In this document: positions 32,742-41,434 of the stretch, one piece after another
How positions within the stretch are numbered: the first letter of the stretch is position 1
How the letters are laid out: each line of letters opens with the position of its first letter
Assembly (NCBI GenBank): GCA_947644715.1
Contig: CANSAP010000013.1
Location: 1 to 51,376 of the forward strand
Length of the DNA stretch: 51,376 nucleotides
Direction: 5' to 3'
Source: an uncultured Bacteroidales bacterium
Lineage (GTDB): Bacteria; Bacteroidota; Bacteroidia; Bacteroidales; Muribaculaceae
Translations under genes and position numbers: made by a program
Notes under the pieces: generated by a model
What the model saw: the letters and a program-made list of their open reading frames with translations, nothing else
What the model was told of the DNA's origin: nothing
Database searches by the model: none

Positions 32742-33134
32742 TTACAGTTTATTCTCCGCCTCAGGCTTCTTCGGTGTGCGGGCGGCCACAATCATATCCT
32801 TAAATTTCTTAAGCAGCGGTTTGGAGACTTTCAGCGGGTAGCTGTGTCCGTCGCAGTCACCCAGCACCAGCCTTTGGCGAATCAGGGAAATTTCACGCAG
32901 ATAGGTCACATTCACAATAAGACTGCGACCCAACCGGGCGAAAGGACTCGGCTCCTGTGCCCTCCAGGAAAGCTTGATGAAATCTTCCATCTTGCTCAAT
33001 CCGAAGGCCACCAGATGCTTCTCGCCGCTCAGATAAACAAATTCAGTATAATTGCCGTTAGCCTGAAAGTAGACCACTTTGGAGAGGTCAACCATCATCA
33101 TTTCATCACGAGTGTTAAGGCAGAGTTTTATCAT
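32742..33134 (-). CDS. LytTR-type DNA-binding protein without receiver domain
   Basis: A 130-residue protein made almost wholly of a LytTR DNA-binding domain: VVYFQANGNYTEFVYLSGEKHLV (about 20-42), then FARLGRSLIVNVTYLREI (65-82) and a C-terminal LKVSKPLLKKFKD helix. It lacks a response-regulator receiver, so it may be controlled by protein contact or level rather than by a histidine kinase. It is the first gene of the FHA/caspase unit and probably regulates that unit or its neighbour. The leader from the promoter at 33265-33296 is about 125 bases. Confidence 0.87.
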   Translation of the reverse strand: MIKLCLNTRDEMMMVDLSKVVYFQANGNYTEFVYLSGEKHLVAFGLSKMEDFIKLSWRAQEPSPFARLGRSLIVNVTYLREISLIRQRLVLGDCDGHSYPLKVSKPLLKKFKDMIVAARTPKKPEAENKL

Positions 33135-33264
33135 GTTATCCGTAAGATTGTATTTGGATTAATTTATGAGTCTGTTTTGAATCGTTCTCGGGTTCAATCC
33201 AAGACTGGCTCTAAAATCTATATTTGCACGCATCTCATTTTGCGCATATTGGAATAATAATCTG

Positions 33265-33296
33265 CAAATGTAGGCATTATTTCCCAAAAAAGCAAG
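33265..33296 (-). promoter_or_regulatory. Promoter of the LytTR/FHA/caspase unit
   Basis: -7 box TACATTTG (33272-33265) and a -33 CTTG (33296-33293) on the minus strand, 20 bases apart. The -33 element overlaps the first base of the korB terminator stem. Confidence 0.65.
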
Positions 33297-33324
33297 CAGG
33301 TCGCAGAAAAATCTGCGACCTGCT
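33295..33324 (-). terminator. Terminator of korAB
   Basis: A perfect 13-bp stem (33295-33307 with 33312-33324) with a 4-base loop, followed on the minus strand by GCTTTTTTGGG. It lies 29 bases past the korB stop. Confidence 0.9.
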
Positions 33325-33352
33325 CCGGCTTAGTTATAATCTTGCCTGCGAG

Positions 33353-34366
33353 TTACTTAACCTCCCAGGTCTCCTTTGTGGCGAGTATCAGCTCGCGCAA
33401 TCCGGAGTAATTCTTCTTGGCGCGCACTTCAGCCACCTGAGCCTGAACATCGCTCTCATAGGTGGGAGCCTGCACATCGCGAATCACACCGATTGCCAGC
33501 GGCAGAGAGTCGCCATCCATCATGGCGAGCTGCTGATGCAGGAAATTCGAGGGGGTGTGGGCGTCATGCACCAGGACATCATCCATCGTGTAGCCATCCT
33601 CCCCTACGGTCACGGCTTTCAGGCCGAAGCCATCCTGCACGAGACCCTTCTCCATATCTTTGCCGAAGAGCATTTTCTCGCCGTGGCGCAGGTGGATAGT
33701 ATGGTCAAAACGGCGCTCCTTATCGGTGATGCAGGTGTGGATGCCATTATTGAAAATCACGCAGTTCTGGAGAATTTCCACCACCGACGCACCCTTGTGG
33801 CGGGCAGCAGCCACGAGCACTTCCTTAGTGGTGTCGAGCGCCACATCAATGCCGCGGGCAAAGAAGTTGCCACGGGCGCCGAAACAGAGTTCAGCGGGGA
33901 TGAAGGGGTCTTCCGTAGTGCCGTAAGGGCTGGATTTGGAGATGGTGCCACGGGCTGACGTGGGGGAATACTGACCCTTGGTCAGGCCGTAAATTTTGTT
34001 GTTGAACAGCAGCATGTTGATGTCAACATTGCGGCGCACGGCATGAATGAAGTGGTTGCCACCGATGGCAAGGCCGTCGCCGTCGCCCGAAATCTGCCAG
34101 ACGGTGAGCTGCGGATTGGCAGTCTTCACGCCGGTAGCTATGGCGGCTGCGCGCCCATGGATGGTGTGCATGCCGTAAGTGTTCATATAATAAGGCAGGC
34201 GCGATGAGCAGCCGATGCCGGAAACGACCACAGTGTCATGGGGAGCCACGCCGACTTCGGCCATGGCCTTGTGCAGCACATTGAGAATGGCATGGTCGCC
34301 GCAACCGGGGCACCAGCGCACATTCAGTTGGTTCTTATAGTCCTGGGGTGTGAATGTCTGTTCCAT
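33353..34366 (-). CDS. korB: 2-oxoacid:ferredoxin oxidoreductase subunit beta
   Basis: A 337-residue thiamine-diphosphate subunit, most likely of 2-oxoglutarate:ferredoxin oxidoreductase, which converts a 2-oxoacid and CoA to the acyl-CoA with reduced ferredoxin under anaerobic conditions. It has the N-terminal cysteine motif WCPGCGDH (iron-sulfur ligands) and the ThDP-binding stretch GDGDGLAIGGNH ending in NNKIYGLTKGQ. It lies four bases after korA and is closed by a strong terminator. The exact substrate (2-oxoglutarate, pyruvate or branched-chain oxoacids) rests on family resemblance. Confidence 0.92.
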   Translation of the reverse strand: MEQTFTPQDYKNQLNVRWCPGCGDHAILNVLHKAMAEVGVAPHDTVVVSGIGCSSRLPYYMNTYGMHTIHGRAAAIATGVKTANPQLTVWQISGDGDGLAIGGNHFIHAVRRNVDINMLLFNNKIYGLTKGQYSPTSARGTISKSSPYGTTEDPFIPAELCFGARGNFFARGIDVALDTTKEVLVAAARHKGASVVEILQNCVIFNNGIHTCITDKERRFDHTIHLRHGEKMLFGKDMEKGLVQDGFGLKAVTVGEDGYTMDDVLVHDAHTPSNFLHQQLAMMDGDSLPLAIGVIRDVQAPTYESDVQAQVAEVRAKKNYSGLRELILATKETWEVK

Positions 34367-34370
34367 ATCT

Positions 34371-36227
34371 TTATCGGTTGCCGTTGAGGATTTCTTCTAC
34401 GCCGTCCACAATCTCATGCACAAGGAAGGGCTGACCCTCTATCTTGTTGATGCGACGGATATTTTTGCCGGGGAGTTTGCTCTGGAGATAGTCGGCAAAC
34501 ATGCCTGTGTTCAGCTCGGCCACGATTATATTGTCATAGCGGCGGAGCAGGTCGAGGGCATTGCCGGGCAGGGGGTTGATATAGCGGAAGTGAGCCAGAG
34601 CCACAGAGGTGCCATGATTCTGAAGTTCAGCCGCAGCGGTGAGCAGATGGCCGTAGGTTCCGCCCCAGCCCACGAGGATTGTATCGGAGGCGGGATTGCC
34701 CTGCACACTCAGCGGGGGGATGCATGAGGAGATGCGGGCTATTTTCTCGCGGCGGGTCTTGACCATCTTTTCATGGTTGGGTCCGTCGGTGGAAATCACA
34801 GAGGTGTTGAAGTCCTTCTCCAAGCCTCCCACACGGTGCTGCGCGCCTTCGGTGCCGGGGAGTGCCCAATAGCGCACCAGGCTTTCCTCATCTCTCTGAT
34901 AGGGACGCCATCCGGCTTCGAGTTTCTCCTGAGGCAGATAGTTGGGACGGATTTCGGGGAAGTCTCCCGGCTCGGGGATACGCCAGGCGCTAGAGCCGTT
35001 GGCTATGAAGGCATCGGTGAGCAGGATGACGGGGGTCATATGCTCGATTGCGATGCGGGCAGCCTCGAAGGCCATGGTGAAGCAGTCAGTGGGGCTTGCG
35101 GCAGCGAGCACACAGAGGGGGCTTTCGCCGTTGCGGCCATAGAGCGCCTGAAAGAGGTCAGTTTGCTCGGTCTTTGTGGGGAGACCGGTGGAGGGTCCGC
35201 CGCGCTGAACGTCAATCACCACGAGGGGCAGCTCGGCAATCACAGCGAGGCCGAGAGCCTCGCTCTTGAGAGCCAGGCCGGGGCCGGAGGTTGAGGTCAC
35301 GGCGAGGTGTCCGGCATAGGATGCGCCGATTGCGGAGCAGATGCCGGCTATCTCATCCTCCATCTGGCAGGCTTTCACACCAAGGTCTTTGCGTTTGGCC
35401 AGCTCATGCAGGATGTCGGTGGCGGGGGTGATGGGATAGGAGCCGAGGAAGAGGGGGCGACCACTCTTTTCGGAGGCAAGAATCAGGCCCCAGGCGGTGG
35501 CGGTGTTGCCGTTCACGTCGGTATAGATGCCGGGGCGGGTAGCCTCGGTTTCAATGCGATAGGTGGAAAGAGAGGAGTGGGTGTTGTGTCCGAAGTCCCA
35601 GCCGGCCTGAAGCACTTTTGCGTTGGCCTCATAAACGGCCGGCTTCTTGGCGAACTTGGCTTGAAGCTTACGCAGCACGGCGTCCAGGTCGCGCTCGAAG
35701 AGCCAGCAGACAATGCCGAGCGCCAGCATGTTCTTGCACTTCATGATGCTCTTGGCATCCATGCCGGAGTCCTTGAGGGTCTCTTTGAGCAGAGTGGTCA
35801 TGGGCACAAGGAGCACCTGCTTGGGGTCAATGCCGAGCTCCGCAATGGGATCGTCGGTAGTATAGAGAGCTTTCTTGAGGTCAGCGGGACGGAATGTGTC
35901 GGAGTCGCAAATGATTACGCCACCTTTTTTCAGGTATTGAAGATTGGTCTTAAGCGCGGCAGGATTCATGGCCACGAGCACATCAGCTTCATCGCCGGGG
36001 GTGTGGACACCCACACCGACATGCACCTGGAAGCCTGACACACCTGAGAGGGAGCCCTGCGGAGCGCGTATTTCAGCCGGATAATCAGGGAAGGTGGAAA
36101 TCTGGTTTCCCTCGCCGGCGGAGACATTAGAGAAAATGTTGCCCGCAAGCTGCATGCCATCGCCGGAGTCACCGGAGAAGCGCACCACAACTTCGCGCAA
36201 TGTTCTTACGTCAGTATTCTCTAACAT
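34371..36227 (-). CDS. korA: 2-oxoacid:ferredoxin oxidoreductase subunit alpha (gamma-alpha fusion)
   Basis: A 618-residue subunit in which an N-terminal gamma-type domain (about 8-185, starting RFSGDSGDGMQLAGNIFS) is fused to the alpha-type pyrimidine and C-terminal domains (about 215-610), as usual for KorA of Bacteroidetes. Features include the LGSYPITPATDILHELAK block and the LAVTSTSGPGLALKSEA block. With korB it forms the complete enzyme. It is transcribed from the promoter at 36315-36346. No ferredoxin-like delta subunit is present next to it, so free ferredoxin is the probable partner. Confidence 0.93.
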   Translation of the reverse strand: MLENTDVRTLREVVVRFSGDSGDGMQLAGNIFSNVSAGEGNQISTFPDYPAEIRAPQGSLSGVSGFQVHVGVGVHTPGDEADVLVAMNPAALKTNLQYLKKGGVIICDSDTFRPADLKKALYTTDDPIAELGIDPKQVLLVPMTTLLKETLKDSGMDAKSIMKCKNMLALGIVCWLFERDLDAVLRKLQAKFAKKPAVYEANAKVLQAGWDFGHNTHSSLSTYRIETEATRPGIYTDVNGNTATAWGLILASEKSGRPLFLGSYPITPATDILHELAKRKDLGVKACQMEDEIAGICSAIGASYAGHLAVTSTSGPGLALKSEALGLAVIAELPLVVIDVQRGGPSTGLPTKTEQTDLFQALYGRNGESPLCVLAAASPTDCFTMAFEAARIAIEHMTPVILLTDAFIANGSSAWRIPEPGDFPEIRPNYLPQEKLEAGWRPYQRDEESLVRYWALPGTEGAQHRVGGLEKDFNTSVISTDGPNHEKMVKTRREKIARISSCIPPLSVQGNPASDTILVGWGGTYGHLLTAAAELQNHGTSVALAHFRYINPLPGNALDLLRRYDNIIVAELNTGMFADYLQSKLPGKNIRRINKIEGQPFLVHEIVDGVEEILNGNR

Positions 36228-36314
36228 AATGATTTTTGGTTAAGATATGAGTATACGGGTTAATTCATTTCAAAGTGACAGCATAGAAGAATTGGAGAGA
36301 TATGTATCACACTG

Positions 36315-36346
36315 CAAATTTATAACTTACCCGCAACCCCACCAAA
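36315..36346 (-). promoter_or_regulatory. Promoter of korAB
   Basis: -7 box TAAATTTG (36322-36315) and -33 TTTG (36346-36343) on the minus strand, 20 bases apart. The predicted leader is about 80 bases. Confidence 0.8.
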
Positions 36347-36402
36347 TTTATTTGCAAGTTTTTATCCTTTTGACGTGAAACAATCTTAAAATCGCTGTTT
36401 TA

Positions 36403-37512
36403 TTACTCACGGAATGCGATGTGCGCCGGTATATCTCCGGTGCGCACGCTCCACATGCGTGAGCCGCCGGAGGTGTAGCAATGCAGGTAGCCGGGATTCA
36501 GGTAGGTGCGGGCATCACTCACGTATATGTCGCCGGTAATCGGATGCACGGCCAGCGCGTATGGCACCTTGATTTCATCGCCGGTGCCGTCGGCTATAAA
36601 ATTGTCATTCAGGATGGTGCGTGTGGCGGTGTCAATGGCTATGAACGAGTTGGCTCCCTCCCCCTTTCCGATGGTGAAGAGAGTCCCCTCATGCAGCCAC
36701 ATGGCGCTGACCGGCAGCGAAAAGGTGGCTGTCACCCGCCGCTTGCGACTGTCATAGCACACGAGGGAGGGGGTGACGCCGTAGTAGTCGCCGCGCGCGC
36801 TGACCCACACCTGGCCATGAGAGTCGGCCACCACATTGTCAAGGTTAATGGTCAGCGGTATCTTCTCCGCTTCGCGGAAAGTTGAGAGAGGTATGCGCGA
36901 AAGGGTGTTTTCATAGTTGGGCACGCGGTAGCCCCCGGAGTTGGCCACATATAAATCTTCTCCACTCAGAGCAATCCCGTCAGGCTGATAGCCCACAATG
37001 CATCTGTCTACAATCTGAAGAGTGGCTGTGTCAATCTTGGCTACATAGCCCAACTGGGAATAATCCGGGCGTATCTCGACCGGTCCGGCATAGGAGGTGA
37101 CATAGGCGTATCCCCCGTGGAAGACTATGCTGCGGCAGTTCGGAATATCCACCTGCCCCACTCTGCGTGCATCCCGCGCATCCATGACCTCTATCTTATT
37201 GGAGCAGTTGATTACGGCATAAAGCTTCGAGCCATAAATCTTGAGGTCGTTGCCCACATCGCCCAGCTCCTTGGGTACATTCGGATTGGCTGCGGCATAG
37301 ATGTTGCGGGTGTAGTTGGCCGTCTGGAAGTCGTAATAGTCGAGGGTGCATTTATTTGTGCCCATGTTTCCCTCATTCAGCATATAGAAGCCACGGACGG
37401 AGGTTAAGACAGGTTCGCCGGTGGGGACATCTTCCGGTATGTATATAATGTCGTCATGGCGGCAGGAGGCCAACAGCAAAAGAAGGAGGGGCAGAAAGAG
37501 AAAACGCGTCAT
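36403..37512 (-). CDS. BtuG-like beta-propeller surface lipoprotein (YncE/DUF5074 type)
   Basis: A 369-residue lipoprotein (signal 1-16, lipobox LASC with Cys at 17) whose mature part is a repeated-strand propeller of the YncE/DUF5074 kind. Blade motifs include GYAYVTSYAGPV, EDLYVANSGGYRVPNYENTLSRI and HPITGDIYVSDAR. Bacteroides BtuG proteins of this type sit on the cell surface, bind corrinoids tightly and work with a BtuB receptor. Here the gene overlaps the end of a BtuB-type receptor gene by four bases. The corrinoid role is thus well supported by context but not proven. Confidence 0.75.
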   Translation of the reverse strand: MTRFLFLPLLLLLLASCRHDDIIYIPEDVPTGEPVLTSVRGFYMLNEGNMGTNKCTLDYYDFQTANYTRNIYAAANPNVPKELGDVGNDLKIYGSKLYAVINCSNKIEVMDARDARRVGQVDIPNCRSIVFHGGYAYVTSYAGPVEIRPDYSQLGYVAKIDTATLQIVDRCIVGYQPDGIALSGEDLYVANSGGYRVPNYENTLSRIPLSTFREAEKIPLTINLDNVVADSHGQVWVSARGDYYGVTPSLVCYDSRKRRVTATFSLPVSAMWLHEGTLFTIGKGEGANSFIAIDTATRTILNDNFIADGTGDEIKVPYALAVHPITGDIYVSDARTYLNPGYLHCYTSGGSRMWSVRTGDIPAHIAFRE

Positions 37513-39530
37513 AGGTCAAAACGGAGGATAAGGCGGAAGTTGCGACCCGGCATCGGATAATTCCGGATCACTTCATATTGTTGATTCAGAAGATTGTTGA
37601 TTTCAAGTGTGGCCGAAGCGCGGTGGCGGCGCAACGGGAGTCGATAGGTCAGCGAAAGGTCATGTGTGTACCAGGGTTGCACATAGTTCTCGGGAATATT
37701 GGAGGAGTTGTCCCAGCGCTCGCCGACATATATAAAGCTGTAATTCAGGGAGAAAGCACGCCAGTCGGCATCGCCGTTAATCGAGAAGCTGTGGCGCGGG
37801 ATGTAAGCTATCTGGCCGCGGTAAGTGCCGGCGGCATCGGCATTGTCCGCAGGGTCGGAATAATCGCGTGCATCCTGCAAGGTGTAAGTGGCTCTCAGGT
37901 GCAGATTTAACTCGCTGAGCGGAGCCAACGAAGCCTCGGCGGCTGCCTCCAGCCCCCAGATATGCACCTTGCCGATGTTGGTCATCATCCAGCGATATTG
38001 GCCCGTGCCGCGCGGAACGGCTATTATCTTGTCTTTCACATGGTTATAGTAGCCATCGACGGTGAGTTGCAGTGCTGTCACGCAGGTGGTCGAGGGGAGC
38101 AGCTGCCAGCTTGCCCCGAGGTCATACTGCGAAAGATTCTCCGGTTTGAGAGATGCATTGCCTATGTCGGTGTAATAGAGGTCGTTGAAGGTCGGCAAGC
38201 GATAGATGTTTTTTGCAAATCCATGCACCTCCAATCCGTCGGGGGCTGACGGACGCCAGCTGAGGAATATTGCCGGGCTGAGGCGATCCACATGCCGCGT
38301 GCTGCGCCCCTGCTCCGGAGCCATCGGCGAGGTCAGGAAATTATCGAATGCCTCAGTGAGCAACAGCGAGGCTTGACCGCGGAACCCTCCGAAGGAGACT
38401 GAGGTTGCAAGCGCCCCCTGAAGAGTGTGCCTGCGCGGATATAGAAACGCGGCCATGTTGGAGGAGAGGGTGTTGTATTGCCAGTCGACGGCGAGGCTTG
38501 CCTCCCACCCCGGCAGGATGCTCAGCAGATGCGTCGTGGTCAGATAGATTTCCTGCTGGCGGAAAGTGTTGTCAATGTAGAGCAGTGTAGTGTCGGGATT
38601 CAGGTAGCGCATGTAATCATGAGCATACTTGGCTGAAGCCACAAACCGGTAGCGGCCTGTGGGCCGCAGTTCCAAGGAGCCTTGCAGGAAGAAGTTGCGG
38701 TCCCATTGACGCTGCGAATTTTTCCAGACATTGTTAACAATAGCGCCGGGGATTCCGCGCGATGAGTCGTAGAAGTAAGCTTTAGCCTGCCACTTGCCAC
38801 GTCGCAAATGGCCATAGGCGCCCAGCTCTGCCCGCAGGGCATGTATCTGCCCGTTGCGGCGCGTGGCGGTAGTGTCCCAGGCTAAAGTTCCGTCGGAGAA
38901 CATCTTGCGATAGCGGAACTTATATCGGCCGTTGGCATAGGTGTACTCCGCCGAGGCGGTCAGGCTGATGGAATCGGTCAACCGATAGTCCACTCTTAAT
39001 GAAGGGTTTATCAGGCCAAAGGAACCTGTGCGCACCACAGCGCTCCCGGCCACGCGGCTCCCTTCCGCAAAGCGGGGTTCAAGCGAACGGATATAGATGG
39101 AAGCTCCTGAAGCATAGTCACGGGCAGGCTGGAGCAGCGAGCTTTTCTGCCCGGCATACAGGCGGATGCTTTCGATGTTGTCAAGCGAATAGCGGCCAAG
39201 GTCAATCTGCCCGTTCTGGGCGTTGCCGAGCTGAAGGCCGTCATAGAAGACACCGGTGTGCTGGCTCCCCATGGAACGCAGGTCGACGGTCTTTATGCCG
39301 CCCACACCTCCGTAATCCTTGATTTGCACTCCGGAGAAATAGCGCAGGGCGTCAGCCACAGAGTGAGCTGCCAAACCCTGAAGACGGGCTCCGGAAAGCT
39401 CCTGAGGCGCTATCACGCCGGCATCCGTGCGCAATGCGGTCACCTCCACCTCCGGCAATGAGTCAACCTGCTGCGCCAATATCGGCAGGCAGCACAGGCA
39501 GACCATCAAGAGAGAGAGGATACGCTTCAT
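37509..39530 (-). CDS. TonB-dependent outer membrane receptor, BtuB type
   Basis: A 673-residue receptor with a signal peptide (1-19), a plug domain (about 25-150: SVADALRYFSGVQIKDYGG, VFYDGLQLGNAQNGQIDLGRYSLDNIESI) and a 22-strand barrel ending in PMPGRNFRLILRFDL. It lacks the carboxypeptidase-like extension of SusC proteins, so it is of the BtuB/iron-siderophore class. The BtuG-like gene overlapping its end points to cobalamin or another corrinoid as ligand. The gene overlaps the upstream GT2-like gene by four bases. Confidence 0.88.
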   Translation of the reverse strand: MKRILSLLMVCLCCLPILAQQVDSLPEVEVTALRTDAGVIAPQELSGARLQGLAAHSVADALRYFSGVQIKDYGGVGGIKTVDLRSMGSQHTGVFYDGLQLGNAQNGQIDLGRYSLDNIESIRLYAGQKSSLLQPARDYASGASIYIRSLEPRFAEGSRVAGSAVVRTGSFGLINPSLRVDYRLTDSISLTASAEYTYANGRYKFRYRKMFSDGTLAWDTTATRRNGQIHALRAELGAYGHLRRGKWQAKAYFYDSSRGIPGAIVNNVWKNSQRQWDRNFFLQGSLELRPTGRYRFVASAKYAHDYMRYLNPDTTLLYIDNTFRQQEIYLTTTHLLSILPGWEASLAVDWQYNTLSSNMAAFLYPRRHTLQGALATSVSFGGFRGQASLLLTEAFDNFLTSPMAPEQGRSTRHVDRLSPAIFLSWRPSAPDGLEVHGFAKNIYRLPTFNDLYYTDIGNASLKPENLSQYDLGASWQLLPSTTCVTALQLTVDGYYNHVKDKIIAVPRGTGQYRWMMTNIGKVHIWGLEAAAEASLAPLSELNLHLRATYTLQDARDYSDPADNADAAGTYRGQIAYIPRHSFSINGDADWRAFSLNYSFIYVGERWDNSSNIPENYVQPWYTHDLSLTYRLPLRRHRASATLEINNLLNQQYEVIRNYPMPGRNFRLILRFDL

Positions 39531-40723
39531 TTAGGATGCTTCCAGGTGTAATTGCTTGATTTGTTGGCACGGAAACGAATGCGCAGCAAAGCCGTGACCA
39601 AAGGGCGGAGCAGCAGGAAGAAGGGGGCAGCATAATAATTCTTGCCGGCATCAGCCAACATGCCGCCACGGCGGAACAGGCAGATTTCATAGCCGGCCAG
39701 CAGCAACCAGCAGCCAAGCACGAGGAGCGCGCCTGTCAGGTTTGGCAGAGCCAACAGTGCCGCCGCAATGCCCCCGAGGAAGCCTACCCACAGGCAGAGC
39801 GAGAGGAAGGCCTGACGGCGCAGAGCGCGGGTGCGCAGATAGCGCTGAGTGAAGGTGTAACGCTCTTTCTCGCGCATCCAAAGACGGGGGTATTCCTCGG
39901 TGGCTATGTGGCGCGCGAGCAATGCCTCGGGATGAAAGACGGGGGTGGTGTTGGAGCTGTCAGCTATGGCGTTGACGAAGATGTCATCCTCCCCGGCCAC
40001 GAAGCGATTGGTGGAGGCAAAGCCCTGGCGCTCAAAGAAGCTGTCACGACGGAATGCCAGTGCATAGGCATCTCCACGATAGGGGTTGCCACCCATTGCG
40101 CTCCCCATCCATTGCGCAAGACGCAGCAGAGAGTCAAAGCGTCGGAACCATTTTCCGGCGCCCCGGTCCCTGTCACACGGATAGACGGAGGCGCCCAGGC
40201 TCAGTTCGCAGTCCTGCGAGGCAAAGGGAGCGGTCATGCGGCGCAGCCACTGCGCAGAGGGAATCTCACTGTGAGCGTTGGTGACAAGCAGCACCGGATA
40301 ACGCGCCCCCTTGGCTCCAATCGTGAGAGCCACCTTGCGGCGAGAGACGTTGCGGGAGCTGGAGGGAACGAAGCTGTATCGGAGTCTCGGCTCCTCCTGC
40401 ATCATTGTGTCGACCACTTCGGCCGTATTGTCAATCGAGGCATCGTTGACAACAATCACCTCATACTCAGGATAATCCTGACTGAGCAGAGTTTGCAGAT
40501 AAGGACGTATGTGGGTCTCAACATTTTTTGCGTAGACAATCACTGTGACCGGCGGAAGAGCTTCATCAGGGGTCTCAGGAAGCGGCTGTTGGCTCATGCG
40601 CGCTCCGGCGCGCGCGAACATGCGCATGTTGCGCAAGCCGACGACTGCAGCAAGCATAGAGGCCAGTGCGACTGCGGCTATCAGCACCCAGACCTGTGGG
40701 GTGAGTGTAAGAGAAAATTCCAT
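39527..40723 (-). CDS. GT2-like membrane glycosyltransferase, DxD motif not conserved
   Basis: A 398-residue membrane protein with an N-terminal helix (about 11-30), a cytosolic GT2 domain (about 50-280) and three or so C-terminal helices (about 305-375). The nucleotide-sugar region is kept (VIVVNDASIDNTAEVVD), and so is a later GEDDIFVNAI block. However, where related enzymes have a D-x-D pair the sequence reads LLVTNAHSEIPS. It may therefore be inactive or work differently. It lies between a SPOR-like lipoprotein and the BtuB-type receptor in one operon, an unusual place for a glycosyltransferase. Confidence 0.78.
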   Translation of the reverse strand: MEFSLTLTPQVWVLIAAVALASMLAAVVGLRNMRMFARAGARMSQQPLPETPDEALPPVTVIVYAKNVETHIRPYLQTLLSQDYPEYEVIVVNDASIDNTAEVVDTMMQEEPRLRYSFVPSSSRNVSRRKVALTIGAKGARYPVLLVTNAHSEIPSAQWLRRMTAPFASQDCELSLGASVYPCDRDRGAGKWFRRFDSLLRLAQWMGSAMGGNPYRGDAYALAFRRDSFFERQGFASTNRFVAGEDDIFVNAIADSSNTTPVFHPEALLARHIATEEYPRLWMREKERYTFTQRYLRTRALRRQAFLSLCLWVGFLGGIAAALLALPNLTGALLVLGCWLLLAGYEICLFRRGGMLADAGKNYYAAPFFLLLRPLVTALLRIRFRANKSSNYTWKHPK

Positions 40724-40724
40724 A

Positions 40725-41231
40725 TCAATGCTGCGGTTGAATGGCTATCGGGCAGGGAATACCCACGTAGCCCTCCTTGTGAGTGATTAGAAATTGGGAT
40801 GAGGCATGGGCGGCACTGTCGAGCGTAGGGAGCAGCGCGGCCATGACATAGTAAAGGTCGCGTCCGGAGCGGAAAACATATGAGCTATACCCCTCGCCGG
40901 CGAGCGCATCGGCATGGGCGCGCGCATTGGTCGCCATCTTGTAGCGGGAGATGGCCAGGTTGTAGGGAGCCGGGTCATGCGGACGTCCGGAATCAACGGC
41001 CTGAGGGGTGTAAAACCAAACGAGTGGCTTGCGCTCCACTCGCACACTGTCGCCCATCACCCGCACCAAAGGGGGAAGGGCGGCTTCCTGCATTAGTTCA
41101 TATACACCTTCGTCCAACCCTTCATGCTCACGGGCAAGTGCCGTCTCATAGGCGAGGCGGTAGTTTTTTTCTGAAGGTTTGCATGCACTGAGCAGCGCCA
41201 GTGCGGCTATCACAACGAGCAACTTTTTCAT
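40725..41231 (-). CDS. SPOR-like lipoprotein
   Basis: A 168-residue lipoprotein (signal 1-16, lipobox LSAC with Cys at 17). The C-terminal half (about 88-160, YNLAISRYKMATNARAHADALAGEGYSS then DLYYVMAALLPT) has the beta-alpha-beta look of a SPOR domain, which binds peptidoglycan stripped of stem peptides. It is the first gene of the operon that continues with the GT2-like gene one base downstream, the TonB receptor and the BtuG-like gene. Its function in that operon is unknown. Confidence 0.65.
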   Translation of the reverse strand: MKKLLVVIAALALLSACKPSEKNYRLAYETALAREHEGLDEGVYELMQEAALPPLVRVMGDSVRVERKPLVWFYTPQAVDSGRPHDPAPYNLAISRYKMATNARAHADALAGEGYSSYVFRSGRDLYYVMAALLPTLDSAAHASSQFLITHKEGYVGIPCPIAIQPQH

Positions 41232-41327
41232 TTTTCTTTCCAGTTAACTATGGAAGGGGTGTCACTGACAACCTGAAGAGAGTGAGGTTATCTTGGCTTC
41301 TGTGTTAAAAGCAAAATACTCTCCGCA

Positions 41328-41357
41328 TTCTGACTTCAGTCTATTTCTGACTTCAGT
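41328..41357. repeat. Tandem 13-bp direct repeats upstream of the receptor operon
   Basis: TTCTGACTTCAGT occurs at 41328-41340 and again at 41345-41357 with CTAT between them, a 17-base period. Each copy contains a CTGA-N2-TCAG near-palindrome. They lie about 100-125 bases upstream of the start codon at 41231 and downstream of the tRNA terminator, so an operator or RNA element for the operon is plausible. Confidence 0.7.
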
Positions 41358-41406
41358 TTCGTGTTCCGAAAGACTCCGGAGCACACCTTCCTGAGAAAAA
41401 ACAAAA

Positions 41407-41434
41407 AGAGGCAAGCTGATTACAGCCTGCCTCT
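41407..41434 (-). terminator. Terminator of tRNA-Pro
   Basis: A 7-bp outer stem (41407-41413 with 41428-41434), with further pairing inside, is followed on the minus strand by CTCTTTTTGTTTTTTCTC. It lies just past the tRNA 3' end. Confidence 0.85.

Noticed and set aside
33185..33215. tRNA 3'-end-like sequence (GGGTTCAATCC context) that might mark an integration scar
   Set aside because: The T-arm stem has two mismatches, there is no matching acceptor strand, and no integrase or second copy is in the window.
33219..33226. TATATTTG facing right, like a -7 box
   Set aside because: No -33 box at the right distance and no plus-strand gene downstream.
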